Shown here: piece by piece, positions 23,426-32,021 of the stretch | How the letters are laid out: each line of letters opens with the position of its first letter | Numbering within the stretch: position 1 is the stretch's first letter | Assembly (NCBI GenBank): GCA_020439505.1 | Contig: JAGQSO010000099.1 | Location: 1 to 32,586 of the forward strand | From: Acidimicrobiales bacterium | Lineage (GTDB): Bacteria; Actinomycetota; Acidimicrobiia; Acidimicrobiales; Iamiaceae | Length of the DNA: 32,586 bases | Direction of reading: 5' to 3' | Notes under the pieces: model-generated | The model's database searches: none | The model's input: the letters and a program-made list of their open reading frames with translations, nothing else | What the model was told of the DNA's origin: nothing | Program-made: the position numbers and the translations under genes

Positions 23426-24106
23426 TCAGTCCGGCGTCGGGTCTTCAGACGACGGCTCGCCCGAAGTCGGGTCATGGGCATCGGGGTCGAAGCGATCGAC
23501 GAGCTCGGCGAGATCGATGAGCCCCAGCCTTATCAGTTCGCTGGCCGGCCCTTCTGGTACCGCTTGGTCGGTCCCGGTGCTGTCAGGGCCGACCTTTGCC
23601 GGGCTGTCCGCCGACGGCACCAGCCGCCCCTCGGTGTCCACCAGTCCGAGGCGTTCCAGCTCGCTGGTGCCGTCCGGGTCGCCGGGCGTTCGGTCCCCGT
23701 CGGCCTCGGACCCGTCAGGGCCGTGGGTGAGGCGACCCGACGGCCAGGTGGAGACGACCGTGACCATCACCACCACGAGTCCGCCGATCAGCAGGGCGGT
23801 GTTGCGACGCGAAGCCCATTCGTCGGCGCAGCCCTTGCGGTATCCCTCCAGCATCTCCCGGCCGATCTCGCCGGGGATCTCGTCGAGGACCGCCCCACAG
23901 GTGATCGGCGTCGGTCCGCCGCTGTCGTAGGGAATGATCATCAGCCACCACGCCACGCCACCGATCATCAACATCCCGGCAAACACCACCGCCACGATCC
24001 GGCGAGCCTGACGGGTGGAGAGGATCAGTTCGATCTGCTCTCCCCGGGTCGCGTCCTGCCCGGAGGTGACATCGCGCTCCTCGTCGGCGCTTCGCCTCGA
24101 ACCCAT
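23426..24106 (-). CDS. Two-pass membrane protein, unknown function
   Basis: 226 aa from the ATG at 24106 (a TTG at 24151 would add 15). Transmembrane segments at ~37-58 and ~104-120 enclose a ~45-residue loop with two cysteines (Cys70, Cys93) that could form a disulfide outside the cell. The long, acidic C-terminal part should be cytoplasmic and carries a repeated motif, [10 protein letters not shown] (148-157) and [10 protein letters not shown] (189-198). No family is recognised. It lies between hisA and hisF, where mycobacteria have impA, but it is not related to that phosphatase. Confidence 0.75.
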   Translation of the reverse strand: MGSRRSADEERDVTSGQDATRGEQIELILSTRQARRIVAVVFAGMLMIGGVAWWLMIIPYDSGGPTPITCGAVLDEIPGEIGREMLEGYRKGCADEWASRRNTALLIGGLVVVMVTVVSTWPSGRLTHGPDGSEADGDRTPGDPDGTSELERLGLVDTEGRLVPSADSPAKVGPDSTGTDQAVPEGPASELIRLGLIDLAELVDRFDPDAHDPTSGEPSSEDPTPD

Positions 24107-24181
24107 CGCCAGAGTCTGCCCGTCCGGAAGGACCGCCGCCGGTATCTGCAACTCCGATCGGTGAGGGACCGCTGTCGTCAG

Positions 24182-24916
24182 CTATTCGGCCTGGGCGGCG
24201 GCGAGGGCGTCGTCGATGGTGATCGAGCCGTCGTAGAGGGCCTTTCCCACTATGGCTCCGAGCAGGGGCTTGGAGTCCGCTCCGAGGGCGGCCAGGGTTC
24301 GCAGGTGCTGGGCCTCACCCACACCACCCGAAGCGATCACGTCGGTCTCGACCGTGTCGAGTAGCTCTGAGTACAGGTCGACGTCGGGACCGGTCCCCGC
24401 CCCGTCGACGTTGATCTGGGTCACCACGAAGGCGGCGAATCCCGCCCCGTCGAACTGGGCGGTTACCTCGGCCAGTTGGCGGCCCGAGCCTTCCACCCAG
24501 CCTCGTACCGCCACCTCGCGACCCCGCACGTCGAGCCCCAGGGCCACCTTGCCCGGGTGGCGTTCGGCCAGGCCAGCGGCCCAGTCCGGATCGTCGAGAG
24601 CCGCGGTCCCGACCACGACACGTGCCACTCCCGCCGCGAACAACTCCTCGGCCGATGCGTCATCACGCACCCCGCCCCCGGTCTGTACCGGTATCCCCAC
24701 CGATGCGGCCACCGCAGCGATGACCGGTCGGTTCACCGGCTCGCCGGTGCGAGCGGCATCGAGGTCGACGACGTGGATCCACGCCGAGCCGGCATCGGCG
24801 AACAACCCGGCCTGGGCCACCGGGTCGTCGCCGTAGACCGTCTCACGGTCGAAGTCACCCTGGTAGAGGCGCACGCACTGGCCGCCGCGGAGATCGATCG
24901 CCGGGTAGAGGTCCAT
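24182..24916 (-). CDS. hisA: ProFAR isomerase (HisA)
   Basis: 244-aa TIM barrel that isomerises ProFAR to PRFAR. The catalytic Asp8 is in YPAIDLRGG and the second Asp171 in QINVDG; TGGGVRDD and VIASGGVG bind phosphate. Loop 5 reads AVRGW, with the Arg-x-Trp pair seen in bifunctional PriA, yet a dedicated trpF is present. ATG 24916 is chosen for the family start MDLYPAIDL; GATGAT, 6 nt upstream, is a weak -10. The gene diverges from the ygiD-like gene across 97 nt. Confidence 0.95.
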   Translation of the reverse strand: MDLYPAIDLRGGQCVRLYQGDFDRETVYGDDPVAQAGLFADAGSAWIHVVDLDAARTGEPVNRPVIAAVAASVGIPVQTGGGVRDDASAEELFAAGVARVVVGTAALDDPDWAAGLAERHPGKVALGLDVRGREVAVRGWVEGSGRQLAEVTAQFDGAGFAAFVVTQINVDGAGTGPDVDLYSELLDTVETDVIASGGVGEAQHLRTLAALGADSKPLLGAIVGKALYDGSITIDDALAAAQAE

Positions 24917-25000
24917 CCTTGGATCATCGCGCTCGGAGTCACCTGGCCGTTCATCGACTCGGGAGGGATCAGGTCTCGCCTCAACCGGAAGAATTCCTTG

Positions 25001-25006
25001 TACCGT
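25001..25006 (+). promoter_or_regulatory. -10 hexamer TACCGT, leaderless ygiD-like gene
   Basis: TACCGT is followed by 7 nt and the ATG at 25014, within the divergent hisA/ygiD region. Confidence 0.55.
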
Positions 25007-25013
25007 CAACCAA

Positions 25014-25835
25014 ATGGCGAGTTCTTCGGAACCGACGGTTACCGCTCCGGTGGCCTTCCTCGGACACGGGTCACCGATGAACGCGGTGGAGAAGAACCGA
25101 TACACCGAGGCCTGGCAGGCATTCGGTCTGGCCCACCATCGACCGAGGGCAGTGCTTTGCGTGTCGGCTCACTGGTACACCGGCGAAACCGCGGTCACCG
25201 CCATGGAGCGTCCCCGGACCATCCATGACTTCGGCGGTTTCCCCGACGAGCTCTACCAGATGTCCTATCCGGCCCCCGGCGATCCGGACCTGGCCACCGA
25301 GGTGGCCGACCTCCTCGGCGCTTCGGTCAGTCCCGATGCCGTCGCCCTGGATCGCTCCTGGGGCCTGGACCACGGCGCCTGGTCGGTGTTGGTCCACTCC
25401 TGGCCCGAGGCCGACGTTCCGGTCCTCCAACTGTCGATCGACGCCCGCCAGAGCTTCGACCGCCACCTGGCGCTGGGGGCGGCACTGGCACCGCTTCGCC
25501 AGCGCGGCGTGATCGTCATCGGCAGCGGGAACGTGGTCCACAACCTGCGGGCCCTGGCCTGGGGGCAGCCCGACGCCGCCTTCGACTGGGCGGTCCGCTT
25601 CGATCGGGCGGTGACCGAGGTGATGAGGGAGGATCCTGCCTCGTTGCCCCGGCTGGCCGGCCACCCCGACTTCGCGGCGGCCCACCCCACCCCCGATCAT
25701 TTCATCCCCCTGCTCTACGTCGCCGGGCTCGCCGCCGCCGCCGGACAGCGTTCCCACGTCCTGGTGGACGGCATCGAGATGGGGTCCGCCGGCATGACCA
25801 GCTACGCCCTGGACCCGGTCGCCTCGGCTACCTGA
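25014..25835 (+). CDS. Class III extradiol dioxygenase, YgiD/DOPA dioxygenase family
   Basis: 273 aa. Likely metal ligands and active-site histidines are in FLGHGSPMN, VSAHWYT, IHDFGGFP, LDHGAWSVL and VVHNLRAL, in the order of the YgiD/LigB family, which opens catechol rings with Zn or Fe. The substrate here is unknown. It is the only plus-strand gene in the 18-kb his/trp block and splits hisDCBH from hisA. Its 3' end overlaps the 3' end of hisH by 8 bp, so the two transcripts are antisense there. Confidence 0.9.
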   Translation: MASSSEPTVTAPVAFLGHGSPMNAVEKNRYTEAWQAFGLAHHRPRAVLCVSAHWYTGETAVTAMERPRTIHDFGGFPDELYQMSYPAPGDPDLATEVADLLGASVSPDAVALDRSWGLDHGAWSVLVHSWPEADVPVLQLSIDARQSFDRHLALGAALAPLRQRGVIVIGSGNVVHNLRALAWGQPDAAFDWAVRFDRAVTEVMREDPASLPRLAGHPDFAAAHPTPDHFIPLLYVAGLAAAAGQRSHVLVDGIEMGSAGMTSYALDPVASAT

Positions 25836-26493
25836 CCCCGGCACGGGTCTCGGCGACGAAGTTCTCCAGGATCCGCAGCCCGTTGGCGGCCGACTTCTCG
25901 GGGTGGAACTGAGTGGCCCACATCCGACCCCGCGCCACCGCGGCGGTCACCTCGATCCCGTAGTCACAGGTCGCGGCCACGTAGGACGGATCGTCGGGTT
26001 GGGCCCAGTAGGAATGAACGAAATACACCCAGGGGTCTGGCTCCAGCCCATCGGCCATGGAGGTGGGCCCACTCCAACGCAGGACGTTCCACTGCATCTG
26101 GGGCCTCTTGACCCCTTCGGGCAGCAGGTGGACCCGACCCGGAACGACTCCCAGCCCCGGCACCTCGGGGTTCTCGTCGGATCCGTCGAACAGCATCTGG
26201 AGGCCGACGCACACCCCGAGGAAGGGCCGTCCGGTCCCGTCGGCGGCGACCGAGGCCGCCTCGTGGGCGACGTCGGCCAGGCCGGCCTCACCCAAGGCCT
26301 CCACGCACCGGCCGAAGGCACCGACGCCGGGAAGTACCACCCCGGCGGCATCGGCGATCAGTGCCTTGTCGGCGGTCAGTCGAGCGTCGGCCCCGACGTG
26401 CTCGAGGGCTTTCTGGGCCGATCGCAGGTTCCCGATCCCGTAATCGAGGACCGCGATCAGCGGTCGGTCGTCGCCGCCGGAACCGTCAGCCAC
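25828..26493 (-). CDS. hisH: Imidazole glycerol phosphate synthase, glutamine amidotransferase subunit
   Basis: 221-aa class I amidotransferase that supplies ammonia to HisF. The nucleophile Cys95 lies in FLGVCVGLQMLF, and the His-Glu pair in TQFHPEKS. The N-terminal DYGIGNLRS and PGVGAFG match. The start overlaps the hisB end by 8 nt. Confidence 0.97.
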   Translation of the reverse strand: MADGSGGDDRPLIAVLDYGIGNLRSAQKALEHVGADARLTADKALIADAAGVVLPGVGAFGRCVEALGEAGLADVAHEAASVAADGTGRPFLGVCVGLQMLFDGSDENPEVPGLGVVPGRVHLLPEGVKRPQMQWNVLRWSGPTSMADGLEPDPWVYFVHSYWAQPDDPSYVAATCDYGIEVTAAVARGRMWATQFHPEKSAANGLRILENFVAETRAGVR

Positions 26494-27115
26494 CGGTACC
26501 GCCCGACAAGGTGCCCTTGGTCGAGGGGATGGCGGAACCTTCGACCCGGACCGCGTCGCGCAGACACCGCGCCACGCCCTTGAAGGTGGCCTCCACGACG
26601 TGGTGGGTGTTGGTGCCCGCCCGCCGGTTCACGTGCAGCGTGATCCCCGCCGCGGTGGCGAAGCTCTGCCAGAAGTGTTCGGCCATCTCGGGGTTGAACG
26701 GCGGGTCCCCCAGCGGCAGCACCTCGCCGAAGGGAACGTCATATGCCACCCAGGGCCGCCCCGACAGGTCCACCGCTACCTCGATCAGCGCCTCGTCGAG
26801 GGGGAACAGCCCCGACGCGAACCGGCGCACTCCGGCCTTGTCACCCAGGGCCTCACGAAACGTCTCGCCCAGCAGGATGCCGACGTCCTCGACGGTGTGA
26901 TGCCCATCGACCTCGATGTCCCCCTTGGCGTCGATGCTGAGGTCGAAGCCCCCGTGGCGGCCGATCTGGTCCAGCATGTGATCGAAGAACGGCAGCCCGG
27001 TGGAGGCGTGGACGGTTCCGGTGGGGCCGTCGACGTCGAGGCTTATGCGTATCGACGTCTCCTTGGTGGTGCGCTCACGGGATGCGGCTCGGGCGGGTCG
27101 GGTGGTTTCGGTCAT
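26486..27115 (-). CDS. hisB: Imidazoleglycerol-phosphate dehydratase
   Basis: 209-aa manganese enzyme, monofunctional (no phosphatase domain). Metal-binding motifs: FFDHML, DGHHTVEDVGI, EHFWQSFA and NTHHVVEATFK. The ATG overlaps the hisC stop by 4 nt. The last ~10 residues (TKGTLSGGTGG) match the usual STKG...L end of the family. Confidence 0.97.
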   Translation of the reverse strand: MTETTRPARAASRERTTKETSIRISLDVDGPTGTVHASTGLPFFDHMLDQIGRHGGFDLSIDAKGDIEVDGHHTVEDVGILLGETFREALGDKAGVRRFASGLFPLDEALIEVAVDLSGRPWVAYDVPFGEVLPLGDPPFNPEMAEHFWQSFATAAGITLHVNRRAGTNTHHVVEATFKGVARCLRDAVRVEGSAIPSTKGTLSGGTGG

Positions 27116-28173
27116 CGGAGAATCTCCCCCAAGGCGGCAAGAAGACGGTCGTCCTCGTCACGGGTACCCACGGTCACCCGCAAGCATCCGTCGAGACGGG
27201 GCCACGACGAGCAGTTCCGGACCAGGATGGAGCGGTCCACCAGTTGACGCCACACATCACCGCCCTCGACGGTGCGGGGACGGAACAGGACGAAGTTGGC
27301 TCCTGACGGCCACACGTCACAGGGCAGGTCCGACAGCGCGGACTCCAACCGTCCCCGTTCCTCGTTGAGCTGCGCGACCCGTTGTTCCATCTCACGACGG
27401 AACCCGACCGCGGCGATGCCGGCCGCCTGCTTGAAGGCGTCGAGGTGGTACGGCAGGACGACCTTCTCCAGTTCCGCCACCACCCACGAAGGTCCGACCA
27501 GGTAGCCCAGGCGGGCAGCCGCCATGGACCAGGTCTTGGAGAAGGTCTGGGTCACCACCAGCGGTGTGTCCTCGTCCACGAGTTCCAGCGCCGACCAAGG
27601 AGCGAACTGGCCGTAGGCCTCGTCGACCACCAGCAGTCCGGGGGCCAGGGTGAGGACCTCCTCGACCGTGGCGCGGGTCTCGACCATCCCGGTGGGGTTG
27701 TTGGGGGAACACAGATAGGTGATCGCGGGTCGGGCTTCGCCCAGCACCCGACGAACCTCGGCTAGGTCGAGGGAGAAATCCTCGGCTCGCTCCCCTTCGG
27801 CCACGTCGGTTCCGGTGAGGCGGGCGATGTGGGCGTGGAGGGCGTAGGTGGGCTCGAACACCGCGACCGATCGGCCCGGTCCCCCATAGGTGAGCGACAG
27901 GGTCTGGAGCACCTCGTTGGACCCGTTGGCCACGAACACCTGCTCCGGGCCGACGCCGTGGAGCTCCCCGATGCGGGCCCGCAGTTCGGTGCAGGCCCGA
28001 TCTGGGTAGCGGTGCCACGCCACCTCGGACGCGGCCTTGGCTACCGCCTCGGTGAACCCGGGGGGCGGAGGCACCGGCGACTCGTTGGTGTTGAGACGGA
28101 CCTCGACATCGAGTTGAGGCGAGTGGTAGCCCTCCATGAGCGCGACGCTGGCGCGGGGCTGAACCCTGATCAC
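27112..28173 (-). CDS. hisC: Histidinol-phosphate aminotransferase
   Basis: 353-aa fold-type I PLP enzyme. LNTNESPVPPPPGF is the substrate arm, NGSNEVLQ and SPNNPTG contact PLP, VVDEAYGQF holds the cofactor Asp, and TFSKTWSMAAARLGY carries the Schiff-base Lys (~209). The GTG start overlaps the hisD stop (GTGA). Confidence 0.96.
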   Translation of the reverse strand: MIRVQPRASVALMEGYHSPQLDVEVRLNTNESPVPPPPGFTEAVAKAASEVAWHRYPDRACTELRARIGELHGVGPEQVFVANGSNEVLQTLSLTYGGPGRSVAVFEPTYALHAHIARLTGTDVAEGERAEDFSLDLAEVRRVLGEARPAITYLCSPNNPTGMVETRATVEEVLTLAPGLLVVDEAYGQFAPWSALELVDEDTPLVVTQTFSKTWSMAAARLGYLVGPSWVVAELEKVVLPYHLDAFKQAAGIAAVGFRREMEQRVAQLNEERGRLESALSDLPCDVWPSGANFVLFRPRTVEGGDVWRQLVDRSILVRNCSSWPRLDGCLRVTVGTRDEDDRLLAALGEILR

Positions 28174-29471
28174 GACGCCGACTCTCCCGCCGGCTGGCCG
28201 AGGCGACGAAGCACGCTCTCGGCGTGGGCGGCCAGGCCCTCGGCCCGGGCGATGGCGGCCACCGTCGGCGCGGCGCGCTCCAGTGCCGGTCGGTCCAGCG
28301 TGATCACGTGCACGTCCTTCACGAAATCGGCAACGGTCAGGGCCGAGCCGAACCGGGCGGTCCCGTCGGTGGGCAGCACATGGCTCGGCCCGGCCAGATA
28401 GTCACCGACCGATGCCGGCGACCACGGTCCACAGAACACCGCGCCGGCGTGGCGGACAAGGGGAACGAGCGCCTCGGGATCCGCGGTGATCAGCTCGAGG
28501 TGCTCGGGAGCGATGGTGTTCGATACCGCCAAGGCCTGTTCGGGTGAGTCACACAGCACCGCGTACCCGCCGTCGGAGAACGTCGAGGTGATGTCATCGC
28601 GCCGGGGGGCCACCGCCACCTGGGCCGCGATCTCATCACAGATGGCGTCCAGCACGGCCTCGTCCCAGCCGATGAGCCAGGCCAGTCCGCCCGGTCCGTG
28701 CTCGGCCTGGAGGATCACGTCGACCGCCGCCAGTTCCACCGGGGCGGTGTCGTCGACGATCACCACCACCTCGGAGGGGCCGGGGAACGACGACGGGACG
28801 CCGACCAGCCCGGCGACCTCCCGTTTGGCCAACGCCACGAAGACGTTGCCGGGACCGACTATCACGTCGACGGGACGGATGGTCTCGGTCCCGTAGGCCA
28901 TCGCCCCGATGGCCTGGGCACCTCCGACCGCATAGACCTCGTCCACGCCGGCGATGGCCGCGGCGGCCAAGGTGACCTGGGGAACCCGCCCGGTCGAGTC
29001 GGGGGGTACGCACAACGCCACCTCGCCGACCCCGGCGGCCTTGGCGGGGATGGCGGTCATGAGGACCGTGCTGGGGTAGATGGCCCGACCGCCGGGGACG
29101 TAGCACCCGGCACGGTCGACGGGGACCTTCAGGCCCCTGACCACGATGCCGTCACGCCGGTAGTCGTGGTCGGCCACGACCTGGGTCTGGTGGAAGTCGG
29201 CTATGCCGGCCGCCGCCTGCTCGAGCGCCGCCCGGAGGTCAGGATCGAGAGCGTTTAGCGCCTCGGCGATCTCCTGGGCCGGCACCCGCAGGGTCGGCCT
29301 GACCCCGTCGAAGCGTTCGGTCAGGTCACCCACCGCGGCGTCACCGCCGGCGCGTACCGCGGCCAGGATCTCCTTGACCGCTGCCACCGGGCCTTCGGCC
29401 GCCTGGGCCGGTCGGGGCAGGCGACCCCGCAGGTCGGTTCCGGCACCACGCAGGTCGAGACGGTTGAGCAC
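28170..29471 (-). CDS. hisD: Histidinol dehydrogenase
   Basis: 433-aa zinc enzyme that oxidises histidinol to histidine in the last two steps. VPGGRAIYPSTVLM, VDVIVGPGNVFVALAKREV, QAEHGPGG (zinc Gln/His), APEHLEL and GPSHVLPTDGTARF (zinc His and Asp region) are in the right order. The GTG start at 29471 is supported by TAGCCT 8 nt upstream. It heads the hisDCBH overlap chain. Confidence 0.97.
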   Translation of the reverse strand: MLNRLDLRGAGTDLRGRLPRPAQAAEGPVAAVKEILAAVRAGGDAAVGDLTERFDGVRPTLRVPAQEIAEALNALDPDLRAALEQAAAGIADFHQTQVVADHDYRRDGIVVRGLKVPVDRAGCYVPGGRAIYPSTVLMTAIPAKAAGVGEVALCVPPDSTGRVPQVTLAAAAIAGVDEVYAVGGAQAIGAMAYGTETIRPVDVIVGPGNVFVALAKREVAGLVGVPSSFPGPSEVVVIVDDTAPVELAAVDVILQAEHGPGGLAWLIGWDEAVLDAICDEIAAQVAVAPRRDDITSTFSDGGYAVLCDSPEQALAVSNTIAPEHLELITADPEALVPLVRHAGAVFCGPWSPASVGDYLAGPSHVLPTDGTARFGSALTVADFVKDVHVITLDRPALERAAPTVAAIARAEGLAAHAESVLRRLGQPAGESAS

Positions 29472-29479
29472 GGTCGCCG

Positions 29480-29485
29480 AGGCTA
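29480..29485 (-). promoter_or_regulatory. -10 hexamer TAGCCT, leaderless hisD
   Basis: TAGCCT is followed by 8 nt and the hisD GTG. hisD could therefore be transcribed without the upstream structured leader. Confidence 0.45.
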
Positions 29486-29534
29486 CCGGCCTCCCCCGAC
29501 CGGCCCGAAGCCGGTTACCGACGGTCGGCCCGAC

Positions 29535-29729
29535 TCAGCCCGACACGACCTTGCGGGCGCGGTCCACAGCCCGGGCCGCCATGGCCAGGGACCGCTCCGC
29601 CTCGAAGAGCGCCACCGCGGCCTCGGCGTAGAGGCCACCTTCGAAATCGGCGGCAAGCTCCGCTGCCCGCCGGGTCAGGTCGTCGATTCCGGCGCCGAGG
29701 GAGGAAAGTCGGGCAGAGTCCAGGGCCAT
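29535..29729 (-). CDS. Small helical protein (64 aa), unknown function
   Basis: The 64-aa protein begins MALDSARLSSLGAGIDDL and is predicted almost all helix, rich in Ala, Glu and Arg, without Cys or a membrane segment. AGGAAG lies 5 nt before the ATG, a clear ribosome site in a region where many genes have none. It precedes hisD by 63 nt. A perfect 8-bp hairpin ends one base before its ribosome site. No family is recognised. Confidence 0.7.
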   Translation of the reverse strand: MALDSARLSSLGAGIDDLTRRAAELAADFEGGLYAEAAVALFEAERSLAMAARAVDRARKVVSG

Positions 29730-29741
29730 CGGGTCTTCCTA

Positions 29742-29775
29742 GCCGGGACCGGCATCGTTTGCCACGTGTCCCGGC
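29742..29775 (-). promoter_or_regulatory. Hairpin next to the 64-aa ORF ribosome site
   Basis: GCCGGGAC (29742-29749) pairs perfectly with GTCCCGGC (29768-29775). On the minus-strand RNA it ends one base before AGGAAG, so it could affect ribosome access. Confidence 0.5.
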
Positions 29776-29788
29776 ATCTAGGCACCTA

Positions 29789-29806
29789 GCGGGTAGGTCC
29801 AGTCCT
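29789..29806 (+). repeat. Fragment of the dispersed repeat (copy D)
   Basis: GCGGGTAGGTCCAGTCCT matches the first 18 nt of the repeat at 17 positions, then similarity stops. A few matching bases (CTAGG, CCT) continue to the left, as in copy A. Confidence 0.55.
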
Positions 29807-29821
29807 GGAACACACCGGGGC

Positions 29822-29857
29822 AAAAACAGCGCCGGCGCCCCGAAGGGCGCCGAGCGC
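29822..29857 (-). terminator. Rho-independent terminator, UUCG loop and U5
   Basis: On the minus strand GGCGCCC-TTCG-GGGCGCC forms a 7-bp stem with a C(UUCG)G loop. It can be extended by GCGC/GCGC outside a small internal loop (29829-29832 with 29854-29857). Two bases later comes TTTTT (plus-strand A-run 29822-29826). It is the only hairpin in the window with a proper U-run. Confidence 0.75.
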
Positions 29858-29916
29858 AGCGACACCAGGCGGCGGATCCCGGTGTCGCGACCAACCAGGT
29901 GGCGGGAACCTGGTCT
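29822..29916 (-). ncRNA. Candidate ~95-nt small RNA or terminating leader
   Basis: A transcript starting ~7 nt after TATACT (29928-29923) would begin GGGAGACCAGG near 29917-29915 and end at the terminator near 29822. It contains hairpin ACCAGGT/ACCTGGT (29894-29914), hairpin GCGACACC/GGTGTCGC (29859-29888) and the terminator. It has no start codon with a ribosome site, no run of His codons and no T-box motif. It could be a free small RNA or a riboswitch-like leader of the downstream 64-aa ORF and hisD. No known RNA family was recognised. Confidence 0.5.
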
Positions 29917-29922
29917 CCCGAG

Positions 29923-29928
29923 AGTATA
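29923..29928 (-). promoter_or_regulatory. -10 hexamer TATACT of the candidate small RNA
   Basis: TATACT is the closest match to TATAAT noted in any intergenic region here. No good -35 is found at 16-18 nt (TGTGTT or similar), which is common in actinobacteria. Confidence 0.5.
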
Positions 29929-30054
29929 CGCACACCCAGTGCAGAAACACACCCTCGAAGTGACGAACTCCACGGAATTCCTGAACGGCCGCTCAGATCG
30001 GGCCTGCCGCCGGGTCGGCATATGGCGGCCCGGCCAAAGGGGCGGCGGGGCCGT

Positions 30055-30060
30055 TAGCGT
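30055..30060 (+). promoter_or_regulatory. -10 hexamer TAGCGT, leaderless mshD
   Basis: TAGCGT is followed by 7 nt and the GTG at 30068, which fixes the start of mshD. Confidence 0.55.
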
Positions 30061-30067
30061 TCGACCG

Positions 30068-30939
30068 GTGTCCGAGCCACCCCTCCCCCACTATCCGGTG
30101 AACGAGCCGCCAACGCTGGCCCCCGCCGCCGGGGCCTGGCGGTCGACGCGCTCACCTGAGGGTCAGGTCTCACTGAACTGGACGGTCCGGGGCGACAACG
30201 CCGAGGTGGTGATCACCTGGACCGGCGATCCGTCCCCGGATCAGGCGGACGCCGCGGCCGACGAGATCGGACGACTGGTCGCCGAGCTGGAAGGTGGGCT
30301 CCGGAGGGATCCGGTGAGGGTGATGCTGGTAGCCGATCATCCCGGTGACACCGACCACCCCCTGGCCGGGGCTGTCGCCAATTCCGCCGGGCTCAGCGCC
30401 CACCGGGATCTGTTCGAGCTGCGTCGCCCCCTGCCGATCCCGACGGAGAGCCCCCTCCGCAACGGTTCACCGCCGCTGGAGCTGAGGCCCCTCAACGTCG
30501 GAGCCGACGACGAGGCGTGGATCCGGGTCAACAACCGGTCCTTCGCCGGCCACCCCGATCAGGGGGCGGAGAACGTCGACACCTTGAGGTCCCGCATGGC
30601 CGAGCCCTGGTTCGACCCTGGCGACTTCCTGGTCCTCGGAGACGCCGATAGCCGGGGTGAGCTGGCGGGGTTCTGTTGGACAAAGGTGGAACGAGACGTC
30701 GATCCGACCTTCGGTGAGATCTACGTCATCGGCGTCGACCCCCGCCACCAGGGCCAAGGTCTGGGACCCGCCCTGGTCCTGGCCGGCCTCGACCACCTCG
30801 CCTCGACCGGCGTCACCACCGCGGTGCTCTACGTCGACGAGTCGAACCGAGCGGCCCGACACCTCTACGACCGCCTCGGTTTCACCGTGCACCACCGCCG
30901 TCGAGTCCACACCAGACCAACCGAACGGGGGCAGCGCCC

Positions 30940-30943
<4 letters not shown>
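30068..30943 (+). CDS. mshD: Mycothiol synthase
   Basis: 291 aa with two GNAT domains. It acetylates Cys-GlcN-Ins with acetyl-CoA, the last step of mycothiol synthesis, found in actinobacteria. The C-terminal active domain has the MshD block VNNRSFAGHPDQG (~155), GFCWTKVERD, the acetyl-CoA loop GVDPRHQGQGLG (~222-233) and LYVDESNRAARHLYDRLGF. The N-terminal domain is weakly conserved, as usual. Its stop overlaps the rlmN start by 4 nt. Confidence 0.92.
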
Positions 30944-32013
<1,070 letters not shown>

Positions 32014-32021
32014 CCCCGTCC

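Larger units (their letters stand above)
29730..30067 (-). other. 338-nt structured intergenic region upstream of the his block
   Basis: No gene is supported here. In minus-strand order it holds a -10 TATACT, two hairpins, a terminator with U5, a fragment of the dispersed repeat and a hairpin beside the ribosome site of the 64-aa ORF. The plus-strand side carries the mshD promoter. Confidence 0.7.

Noticed and set aside
24411..24425. HisA has Gln where many relatives have Asp in the T-D-I segment, suggesting loss of a catalytic residue
   Set aside because: Counting along the Salmonella enterica HisA shows that the catalytic Asp176 is the Asp of the following DG pair, which is present here; the preceding position is Glu in Thermotoga maritima and so tolerates change.
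29822..29916. His leader peptide or T-box in the his upstream region
   Set aside because: No His codon run and no T-box-like sequence is present in the candidate leader.
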